DNA of 64,000 nucleotides, taken from NCBI GenBank assembly GCA_022822545.1, contig JAJEBE010000005.1, forward strand, positions 1 through 64,000, read 5' to 3'. The position numbers and the translations under genes are program-made. This document shows positions 54,789-62,439 of the stretch, piece after piece; within the stretch, counting starts at the first letter, position 1; each line of letters opens with the position of its first letter. Source of the stretch: Anaerolineae bacterium. Lineage in GTDB: Bacteria; Chloroflexota; Anaerolineae; Aggregatilineales; Phototrophicaceae. The notes under the pieces are model-generated. The model was not told the DNA's origin, made no database searches, and saw only the letters and a program-made list of their open reading frames with translations.

Positions 54789-55400
54789 GTGAAGATCCTC
54801 TGTGTAAGCGATATCGAGATGCCGCAATTGCATAACGCGGTGAACCTGCGCCGACAGTACAACGACATTGACGTCATTATTAGTTGCGGCGACCTGTCAC
54901 CCGGTTATCTCGATTTCATCACGAGTATTACCAGTGTGCCGATGTTTTACGTTCGCGGCAACCACGATGAGGCCTATGATCATGAGCCGCCCGGCGGCAT
55001 CAACCTGCACCAGCAAGTAGTCGAGTATAACGGGATCACCATGGCCGGCTTGGAAGGCTCGATTAAGTACAACAAGGGGCACATCCAATATACTCAGTCG
55101 CAAATGCAGCGTATGGTCTTGGGTCTCACACCGGCGATTCTTTGGCATCGTTGGGTGCGCAAGCGCGGCATCGACCTCTTCGTAACACATTCGCCGCCGA
55201 AAGATATTCACGACGGTTCGGATGTCGCTCATCGCGGCTTCAGCAGTTTTCTTGTCTTTATGCGCTGGTTCCAGCCGCGGTACATGCTCCATGGGCATGT
55301 CCATACCTGGGATCGGCGCAAGACGGTGCGGACGGAATTCGCATCGACCTGCGTCATGAATATTAATCCCTTCACGGTCTTGGAGCTTGACCCCGTTTGA
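54789..55400 (+). CDS. Calcineurin-like metallophosphoesterase
   Basis: This 203-residue protein starts at GTG 54789 and has the metallophosphoesterase motifs SDIE, CGDLSPG, RGNHDEAYD, VTHSPPKDIHDG and HGHVHTWD. The first motif is usually D-x-H; here it reads D-I-E, so one metal ligand seems altered, a variant seen in some subfamilies. It is a compact cytoplasmic phosphodiesterase/phosphatase of unknown substrate, placed between the F420 operon and the molybdenum hydroxylase. Confidence 0.85.
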   Translation: MKILCVSDIEMPQLHNAVNLRRQYNDIDVIISCGDLSPGYLDFITSITSVPMFYVRGNHDEAYDHEPPGGINLHQQVVEYNGITMAGLEGSIKYNKGHIQYTQSQMQRMVLGLTPAILWHRWVRKRGIDLFVTHSPPKDIHDGSDVAHRGFSSFLVFMRWFQPRYMLHGHVHTWDRRKTVRTEFASTCVMNINPFTVLELDPV

Positions 55401-55441
55401 GCGAAGGCCGCCGAGATTAAGCGATTGGAGGCACAGACTGA

Positions 55442-56869
55442 ATGTGGCGAGCTTATTACAGTGTCAGCAGCATTGATGAAGCGCTCGCGCTTTTAGATGA
55501 GCATCAGGCGGCGGCGCGTATTGTGGCCGGCGGCACCGACTTGATCATCGAGATGGAACGCGGCGGACATCCTCAGCTAAAGGCGCTCATCGATATCACT
55601 CGCGTGCCCGGCCTCGATCAAATCCGCCTCGAAGACGACACGATCGTTTTGGGGCCGCTCGTGACCCACAACCATGTCGTCGGCAGTGAATTGATCCGGC
55701 TGCGGGCGCTTCCGCTGGCGCAAGCATCATGGGAAGTCGGCGCGCCTCAAATACGCAACCGCGCCACTGTCGCCGGCAACCTTATCACCGCGTCGCCCGC
55801 CAACGATACCATCACACCGCTGATCGCCATGGACGCCGAAGTGACCCTGGCTTCGGCCGCCGGTGAACGGACGCTGAAACTGGCCGATTTCTATAGCGGC
55901 TTCCGGCAGACCGTCCTGCGTCCGAATGAGTTGCTAGTTTCCATTCGCATTCCCGCGCTGGAAGACGATCAACGCGGTGTCTTTCTGAAATTGGGCCTGC
56001 GGCGCGCCCAGGCCATTTCTGTTGTGGATGTCGCCGTAGTTTTGCGTCGCGACAAAGATGAGCGGGTTGCGGAGGCCCGCATAACGCTGGGCAGCGTCGC
56101 CGCTACTATCATTCGCGTGCCCGCCGCCGAGCAATCCTTGCTTGGCGAGCGGCTAACGACGGCGGTGATCGCCGAGGCCGGGCGCCTGGCCAGCGCGACT
56201 GCTACGCCGATCGACGATGTGCGCGGCAGCGCCGAGTATCGTAGTGAGATGGTCAAAATCCTGGTTGCGCGCGCGCTGCGCCAGTTGGCGGGGGCTGAGC
56301 AAGAGACAGGCTTGCCCGATGCGCCACCCATGCTCTGGGGCGAAGATGGCGCTATCGTAAAACGCGGTCTCCCGCAGCAAATCCTTCATAGGCCCGACAC
56401 ACCGATCGAAACTCGCGTCAACGGCGAAGATCTAAGCATCTCCACCGGTCAACAGAAATCGCTGTTGCATTGGCTGCGCGATGATGTCGGCTTGCCCGGG
56501 ACCAAAGAAGGCTGCGCCGAGGGTGAATGTGGCGCTTGCACGGTCTTCTTGGACGATGTGGCGGTCATGTCCTGCATGGTGCACGCGCCGCGGGCGCATG
56601 GCGCCGAGATCGTCACGGTCGAAGGCTTGCGGCAGGGCGAGCGTCTGCATCCCATTCAACAGGCTTTCATCGACGAAGCCGCCGTTCAATGCGGTTACTG
56701 CACGCCGGGCTTCTTGATGGCCGGGGCCAAGCTGTTGGATGAAATTCCCGAACCCGATATTGAGCAGATCAATTACAGCATCAGCGGCAACCTCTGCCGC
56801 TGCACCGGCTATTACAAGATCGTGGAAGCTTTTCGTCAGGCGAGTAAAGCGAAGGCGGAAATCAGATAA
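55442..56869 (+). CDS. Molybdenum hydroxylase FAD subunit fused to 2Fe-2S subunit
   Basis: This 475-residue protein joins two subunits that are often separate. Residues 1-290 form the FAD domain (VAGGTDLIIEMERG, TVAGNLITASPANDTITPL). Residues 320-475 form the iron-sulfur subunit with eight cysteines: C358, C363, C366 and C378 for the plant-type cluster and C417, C420, C452 and C454 for the second. The order FAD then 2Fe-2S is the reverse of eukaryotic xanthine dehydrogenase. It carries electrons from the Mo subunit at 58676. RBS and spacing suggest an operon with the next two genes. Confidence 0.92.
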   Translation: MWRAYYSVSSIDEALALLDEHQAAARIVAGGTDLIIEMERGGHPQLKALIDITRVPGLDQIRLEDDTIVLGPLVTHNHVVGSELIRLRALPLAQASWEVGAPQIRNRATVAGNLITASPANDTITPLIAMDAEVTLASAAGERTLKLADFYSGFRQTVLRPNELLVSIRIPALEDDQRGVFLKLGLRRAQAISVVDVAVVLRRDKDERVAEARITLGSVAATIIRVPAAEQSLLGERLTTAVIAEAGRLASATATPIDDVRGSAEYRSEMVKILVARALRQLAGAEQETGLPDAPPMLWGEDGAIVKRGLPQQILHRPDTPIETRVNGEDLSISTGQQKSLLHWLRDDVGLPGTKEGCAEGECGACTVFLDDVAVMSCMVHAPRAHGAEIVTVEGLRQGERLHPIQQAFIDEAAVQCGYCTPGFLMAGAKLLDEIPEPDIEQINYSISGNLCRCTGYYKIVEAFRQASKAKAEIR

Positions 56870-56878
56870 GGACGGCGC

Positions 56879-58633
56879 ATGGATCGACGCGTTCCCAAAA
56901 CAGGCAGCGAAGAAATCGAACTTTATATGCGCACCTATTATTCGCTGCTGCGCTCCAGCGATAGCATCAAGATCGAGACCTTGGTCGAAAGCCATCTGGC
57001 GATGTCATCGTCCCTGCACGAGCATGCCGATGCCGCCGAGCTGGATGCCTCCGCCTTGATGTACAGCGCTTTGCGCCTGCCCAGTTGTATCATCGATGTC
57101 GATGAGGTCTTGGTTGGGCAGTTGGAACGCGCATTTGTTGCCGCTGGCTACAAGAACATCTCAGCCTGGCAGCGTGTCTATGCGCCCGGCCGCCGCCGCC
57201 GCACACACTTCAACGGTGACAGCGCCATGGCGGTTTTCATTGTCAGCCGCTCTGATATCGATGATCTCGTGCCTATGTTGACCGCCTTTCAGATCGAATG
57301 GAACAAATTGCACCGCCTGCTGCAGGCGGAGGACTTGCGCCTTCTGCTTGAACCCTTTGCCGAGGAGGGCCAGTTGCCGGATGCGGAATTCGACGAGCTG
57401 GCGACTTGCTTGCGGATGGCCGTTAGCGACTTGCGACGCCTCCAGCTATTGTGGGGCGGCGACTTCGCGAATAACTTGCTGCGCATCGGGCGACGGCGCA
57501 AGAGCATGACCCTGCGCTTGATCTCCGGCTCGCTCGCCGATTACCGCCGCGCTACCGCCTCTTGGTGGTATGAACTCTGTGAAGAGATGGCGCTTGCTGA
57601 CATAGACCTTCAGGAACGGCCCGTTTATTTTGTCTCCAGCAATACCCATTCATTGATCAATTTGCTGGCCGGTTTCGCCCGTCGCTTCGAAGAGAGCCTG
57701 GTTAACTACATCGAGCAGTTTGAAGAAAAGTCGCTGCTGACCGAGTATGAAGATCTCAAAGAGAGCTACCATAAGAGCACTGATAACTTCTTGTATTTTG
57801 TCTTGCGCCAATATCTTTCGGAAGAAGACGGTGAAGCCAAGCGCATCTTCCGCAAAGAGGAGCATCGACTTGGCATCCATCGCGTGCCCAGCCGGCACGG
57901 CTTCGAAATGGAAACACAGGTGATCGAGCTGGGCAAACTGGAAGCGCAATGGTTTGATCCGCGCTTAGGCCGGGCTGATGACCTAGAGCCCTTGCGACAT
58001 AGCAACGCCATTATCATCAACATTGATTACCCGCTAGGCATGGCGTCTTATGAGCTTCTTAGCCGGATATCTCAGGGCGTTGGCCGGCTCGATGGCGTCT
58101 ATGTCATGGGCAAAGCAGCCACGCTAAACGGTCGCATCGGCGATATGATGATCCCCAATGTCATTCACGATGAGCACTCGCAAAATACCTATCTGTTCCG
58201 CAACTGCTTTACCGCGCGGCATGTCCGCTCCTGGATGGAGCATGGCAACGTCCTCGATAATCAGAAAGCCGTCACCGTTCTGGGCACATTCTTGCAGAAT
58301 CCGAACTATATGAGTGTCTTCTACAAGGAAGGCTACACCGATATCGAAATGGAAGGCGGGCCCTACCTTTCGGCGATATACGAGGCCTTCCGCCCGCAGC
58401 GGCATCCAGTGAATGAAATTGTTAATCTACATTCGGTGCGCTTCGATATTGGCTTCCTGCATTACGCGTCGGATAAACCCATGAATCGCGGGCAGAACCT
58501 GGGCGCGGGCAGCTTGAGCTACGGCGGCGTGGAGCCGACTTATGCCGCCGCCATCGCCATCTTGCGCCGCATCTTTTATAACGAAACGGAGAAATTGATT
58601 GAGACGACATTCGAGGCGATTCCATCGTATTGA
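56879..58633 (+). CDS. Uncharacterised 584-residue protein with nucleoside-phosphorylase-like C-terminus
   Basis: The N-terminal two-thirds (1-375) are mainly helical and not recognised. The C-terminal 200 residues resemble the nucleoside phosphorylase superfamily: GVYVMGKAATLNGRIGDMMIP (406-426) looks like the glycine-rich GDxxxP segment, TDIEMEGGP (487-495) like the nucleoside-binding M-E motif, and YASDKPMNRGQ (near 529-540) like the catalytic Ser-Asp; SDKP also occurs in AMP nucleosidase. The gene sits between the two hydroxylase genes, 9 bp after the first and 42 bp before the second. Hydrolysis or phosphorolysis of a purine nucleoside or nucleotide is a reasonable inference, not a demonstrated function. 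Confidence 0.7.
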   Translation: MDRRVPKTGSEEIELYMRTYYSLLRSSDSIKIETLVESHLAMSSSLHEHADAAELDASALMYSALRLPSCIIDVDEVLVGQLERAFVAAGYKNISAWQRVYAPGRRRRTHFNGDSAMAVFIVSRSDIDDLVPMLTAFQIEWNKLHRLLQAEDLRLLLEPFAEEGQLPDAEFDELATCLRMAVSDLRRLQLLWGGDFANNLLRIGRRRKSMTLRLISGSLADYRRATASWWYELCEEMALADIDLQERPVYFVSSNTHSLINLLAGFARRFEESLVNYIEQFEEKSLLTEYEDLKESYHKSTDNFLYFVLRQYLSEEDGEAKRIFRKEEHRLGIHRVPSRHGFEMETQVIELGKLEAQWFDPRLGRADDLEPLRHSNAIIINIDYPLGMASYELLSRISQGVGRLDGVYVMGKAATLNGRIGDMMIPNVIHDEHSQNTYLFRNCFTARHVRSWMEHGNVLDNQKAVTVLGTFLQNPNYMSVFYKEGYTDIEMEGGPYLSAIYEAFRPQRHPVNEIVNLHSVRFDIGFLHYASDKPMNRGQNLGAGSLSYGGVEPTYAAAIAILRRIFYNETEKLIETTFEAIPSY

Positions 58634-58675
58634 TGTGTCTGCCTCCCTGTACGCCGCTTTCCGAGGAAGAAACCT

Positions 58676-60901
58676 GTGTTAAATGAAACGACCGCGGTCA
58701 TCAGCGAATCCATAAAGCGCATTGACGCCAGGGGCAAGGTCACCGGGGAAACGCCTTATCCCGGCGATATTGATATCGACGGCCAACTCTGGATGCGCAT
58801 TAAGTTTAGCGAGCGCGCTCATGCCCGTGTGATCCGCGTCGATGCCAGCCCTGCGGAAGCGCTTCCCGGTGTCATCCGCGTGTTTACGAGCCAGGATGTG
58901 CCGGTTAACGAATATGGCCTGGTGATGAAGGATCAGCCAGTGCTCTGTGGTCCTGGCGGGGACAAAGCCGGGGCCGATGTTGTCCGCTGTTACATGGACA
59001 TGGTGGCCGCGGTGGTCGCGGAAACGGACGACATCGCCAGGCGCGCGCTCGACTTGATCCAGGTTGAATACGAAGATCTGCCCGCGGTCTTTGATCCTGA
59101 AGACGCCATGGCGGAGTCAGCGCCGCAATTGCATCCTGAGCATCCTCGCAATCTGGTGACGCAATACCGCATCCGCCGGGGAGATATGGCGGCTGGCTGG
59201 GCAGCGGCCGATGTCGTCGTCGAAGGCGAATACGAGACCACCTGGCAGGAGCATGCCTATCTCCAGCCGGAAGCCGGTCTCTCATATATCGACGAAGAAG
59301 ACCGCGTCACCGTGGTCGTAGCCGGCCAATGGACGCACGAAGACCAGGAACAGATTTATCATGCGCTGAACCTACCGCCGGCGGATGTGCGCGTGATTTA
59401 CCCGGCGATTGGCGGCGCATTTGGCGGCCGCGAAGATATGTCGGTGCAGATCGTCTTGGCGCTGGCGACCTGGAAGCTGCGCCGCCCGGTGAAGATCCAG
59501 TGGAATCGCGAAGAATCCATTCTCTATCATCACAAGCGCCATCCCATCAAAATCCGCGCGAAATGGGGGGCGACTCGGTCCGGCAGACTGACCGCGATTC
59601 AGGCCGAGGTCATCGGCGACGCCGGCGCCTATAACTACACTTCCAACAAGGTGCTGGGCAACGCGCATCTCACTGTCAGCGGACCCTACGAGATCCCAAA
59701 CGTCCACATCGATACCTATACCGTTTACACCAATAACATTCCTTCCGGCGCCTTCCGCGGCTTTGGCGCCCCCCAGGCTTTGCTGGCCGCCGAAGGGCAG
59801 ATGAACCGTCTTGCGGCGGCGCTGGATATAGATCCCCTGCAAATCCGCTTGATCAACAGCATTCGTGAAGGCAGCATCGGCACAGTCGCTACGCCTTTTC
59901 CCGCCGGCGTGACTATGCCCGAGGTCTTCGAGGCTTGCGGCAGAGAGTCCTGGTGGCGGCAGACGAGCGCAGGCTGGACGTTGCAAAAGCCGGCACAGCT
60001 AGCTGACGCCAGCAAACGGCGCGGCCGCGGACTGGCGGGCGGCTTCAAAAATGTCGGTTTCAGTTTCGGCTTCCCGGAGCATTGCTGGGCCGGCATCGAA
60101 TTGCAGGGCAGCGCCGAGATTGAGGCGGTCATCCTTTACCACGCCGGCGCCGATGTGGGGCAGGGGGCGCATACCGCCCTTTCGCAAATGGCGGCTGATG
60201 CCGTCGGTGTGCCATTTGACAAAGTGCGGATCGTCGCCTCCGACACCGCCACCTCCGAATCTTCAGGCAGCGCTTCCGCCTCGCGACTGTCGTTCATGTC
60301 TGGCAATGCCATTCGCGGCGCCGCTGAAATCGCCTTGCGCAAATGGCTCGAAGAAGAGCGGCCCGCCAAAGGCGAATTCATGTATCACCCCCCGCCGACC
60401 ACCGCTTTTGACCCGCAAACCGGCAGGGCGGAACCTAACTTCGCCTATGGCTATGTGGCGGAAGCGGTCGAAGTTGAAGTCGATATCGAAACGGGTCAGG
60501 TGCAATTGATCGATGTGGTTTGCGCCAACGATGTCGGCAAAGTGATCAATCCGCAGCAACTGGAAGGTCAGATTGAAGGCGCGGTCATTCAGGCTCAAGG
60601 CTATGCGCTGATGGAGTATCTGGTATCGCGCGAGGGCAAGATCCTCAATCCCTACCTGTCGACCTATCTCATACCGACTTCGCTGGATGTGCCTCCTCGG
60701 ATAAAGTCGGTCTTGCTGGAAAACCCCGACCCGATCGGTCCCTGGGGGGTTCGCGGTATGGCTGAGATGCCCTTCCTGCCGCTGGCTCCAGCTATAGCCG
60801 CCGCTATCTACGACGCCACCGGCGTCTGGGTCGATTCCCAACCCTTTACCGCCCAAAGGGTCGTCAAGGCGCTGCGCAAGCATGGCATTGGCGCGATCTG
60901 A
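58676..60901 (+). CDS. Molybdenum hydroxylase large subunit (xanthine dehydrogenase type)
   Basis: From the GTG at 58676, preceded by GAGGAAG, this 741-residue subunit binds the molybdopterin cofactor. Seen are IGGAFGGREDM, GAFRGFGAPQ with the substrate-side Arg, GQGAHTALSQ, SESSGSASASR, and GVRGMAEMPFLP, whose Glu (about residue 697) is the catalytic base. The two-subunit layout with the FAD/2Fe-2S fusion gives a complete xanthine/hypoxanthine-type hydroxylase. Because YqeC, YgeY, YgeW and SsnA are present, a selenium-containing Mo centre is possible, but nothing in the sequence proves it. No in-frame TGA is needed. Confidence 0.92.
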   Translation: MLNETTAVISESIKRIDARGKVTGETPYPGDIDIDGQLWMRIKFSERAHARVIRVDASPAEALPGVIRVFTSQDVPVNEYGLVMKDQPVLCGPGGDKAGADVVRCYMDMVAAVVAETDDIARRALDLIQVEYEDLPAVFDPEDAMAESAPQLHPEHPRNLVTQYRIRRGDMAAGWAAADVVVEGEYETTWQEHAYLQPEAGLSYIDEEDRVTVVVAGQWTHEDQEQIYHALNLPPADVRVIYPAIGGAFGGREDMSVQIVLALATWKLRRPVKIQWNREESILYHHKRHPIKIRAKWGATRSGRLTAIQAEVIGDAGAYNYTSNKVLGNAHLTVSGPYEIPNVHIDTYTVYTNNIPSGAFRGFGAPQALLAAEGQMNRLAAALDIDPLQIRLINSIREGSIGTVATPFPAGVTMPEVFEACGRESWWRQTSAGWTLQKPAQLADASKRRGRGLAGGFKNVGFSFGFPEHCWAGIELQGSAEIEAVILYHAGADVGQGAHTALSQMAADAVGVPFDKVRIVASDTATSESSGSASASRLSFMSGNAIRGAAEIALRKWLEEERPAKGEFMYHPPPTTAFDPQTGRAEPNFAYGYVAEAVEVEVDIETGQVQLIDVVCANDVGKVINPQQLEGQIEGAVIQAQGYALMEYLVSREGKILNPYLSTYLIPTSLDVPPRIKSVLLENPDPIGPWGVRGMAEMPFLPLAPAIAAAIYDATGVWVDSQPFTAQRVVKALRKHGIGAI

Positions 60902-61077
60902 GCCTGCGCTAGCTGGCTACTGTTAGCCGCTTTGCGTTACTCTTTCTTGATGTCTTGCTTGGTCCAACTAAGGCGCGTCCCGGTGCTTTCGTGTTATCAT
61001 TGGGGTGGATTCAGCTTTCTGGTTGCCGCCGCTCGGCATTTTGGCGAGGTGCGGCTTGCCTAACCGACGGAGTAGTG

Positions 61078-62439
61078 ATGAAATTTGCCCAAGCCTTCGA
61101 TCTGGTGCGCGGCGATGTTGTCGCTTTCGTCGGCGCCGGCGGCAAGACATCGCTCATGGTCAGCTTGGGTTATGAACTCGCCGAAGCGGGCTGGCGTGTT
61201 TTAGCGACCACTACAACCCAACTCGCCAAAGATCAGTTGACGCTCTTTCCCTGCGCCTTGCCTGCTAATACTAATGCCCGCGCGATTTCGCAGGCGCTAA
61301 GCGAAAAGCAATTCGTCTTGTTGCACGACGAGGTCAGCGGGGGAAGCGTTTACGGGCCGGCGCTCGCGTGGACGCGGCAAATACTGGATAGCGTTGATTC
61401 CGATATCTTGCTGGTAGAAGCCGATAACGCGCGTGGTTTGCCTTTCAAGGCGCCATTGGCGGATGAACCGCAGATTCCGCCGGAGACATCGTTGGTGATT
61501 ATAGTAGCATCGCTTAAGGCCCTGGGCGCCCCGCTGGATAATGATCATATCTACAATCCGCGAGCGATGATCGAGAAGTACGGTTTTGTCGAGAACAGCC
61601 CGGTCAAATCTCCCTGGCTGGCGCAAGTCCTGCGTGATGAGGATTTGGGCTTGCGCGGCGTCCCGCAGGACGCGAGAGTTTTGATCTTTCTCAATCAAAC
61701 GCCGGAACGCGGTTACGTCCGCGGCCGGGCTCGCATGATCGCGCGCTTGAGCCTGCAAAGCGAGCGTATCAGCGCCGTCGCGCTTGGCTCGGTCCGCGGC
61801 GTGGAACCGGTGTACGAATTGCAGCGGGCGGTCGGCGCGCTGGTATTGGCGGCCGGCGACGCTTCTTGTCGCGATCTGGATGCCCTTTTGCAACCGACGG
61901 ATACCGGTGGCTGCGCTCTGGCGAATGTCACCGAGCAACTGATGCGCTCTCGAATTGATCATATCCGCCTCGTCACTGGCCGAGGCGCCCGCGATGTGAA
62001 AAAAGCCGTGAAGCGCCTGGGTGTCAAATCAATTCAGAATCGCGCCTGGAAATCCGGAGGTCTTGTCTCTTCGCTCAAAGCGGGTTTGGGCTCCCTGCCG
62101 GATCATGTCGCTGCGGTGCTTCTGGTGCCCTGCTGCAAGGCGCGCATCCAGCCCAAGCTGATCTATCAGATCTTTTCGGCGTTTGCACGCTGCGACGGAG
62201 GCTTCATCGTTCCGCAGTTTCAGCGTCAGTGCAACCAACCGATCCTGATCGCGCGGAAGTACTGGGCCGAAATCCTCAAACTGCCGCGCCAAACCGACCT
62301 GCGCTCCATCATCAATCACTTCGAGGCTCAGGTGACCTTCGTCGATGTGGACGGCAACGGCATCTTCCGCGATGGCGATGCGCTCAACGATACGGATCAC
62401 AGGCGGCGACCCGCAAGCCTAACGCGTCACGGACTCTAG
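61078..62439 (+). CDS. yqeC: YqeC-type hydroxylase accessory protein fused to degenerate MocA-like domain
   Basis: The ATG at 61078 gives 453 residues. Residues 1-250 match YqeC, a nucleotide-binding accessory protein for selenium-dependent molybdenum hydroxylases: FVGAGGKTSLM P-loop, TTTTQL, LVEADNARGLPFKAP. Residues 252-453 align with MocA/MobA-type molybdopterin nucleotidyltransferases (GALVLAAGDAS, NRAWKSGGLVSSLKAGL, FVDVDGNGIFRDGDALND), but the catalytic signatures are lost: the LAAG loop lacks the R-M-G and Lys, and the usual GDxP is PCCKA (351-355). It seems a fusion with a non-catalytic partner domain. It is convergent with the TrkA-like gene (4-bp overlap). Confidence 0.85.
   Translation: MKFAQAFDLVRGDVVAFVGAGGKTSLMVSLGYELAEAGWRVLATTTTQLAKDQLTLFPCALPANTNARAISQALSEKQFVLLHDEVSGGSVYGPALAWTRQILDSVDSDILLVEADNARGLPFKAPLADEPQIPPETSLVIIVASLKALGAPLDNDHIYNPRAMIEKYGFVENSPVKSPWLAQVLRDEDLGLRGVPQDARVLIFLNQTPERGYVRGRARMIARLSLQSERISAVALGSVRGVEPVYELQRAVGALVLAAGDASCRDLDALLQPTDTGGCALANVTEQLMRSRIDHIRLVTGRGARDVKKAVKRLGVKSIQNRAWKSGGLVSSLKAGLGSLPDHVAAVLLVPCCKARIQPKLIYQIFSAFARCDGGFIVPQFQRQCNQPILIARKYWAEILKLPRQTDLRSIINHFEAQVTFVDVDGNGIFRDGDALNDTDHRRRPASLTRHGL

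Noticed and set aside
60915..60928. GGCTA/TAGCC hairpin after the hydroxylase large subunit as a terminator
   Set aside because: The stem is only 5 bp and the following bases lack a T-run.
55442..62439. Selenoprotein (in-frame TGA) in the hydroxylase or YgeY genes
   Set aside because: All frames are complete without reading through a TGA and no SECIS-like hairpin was evident; any selenium would be in the cofactor, not as selenocysteine.
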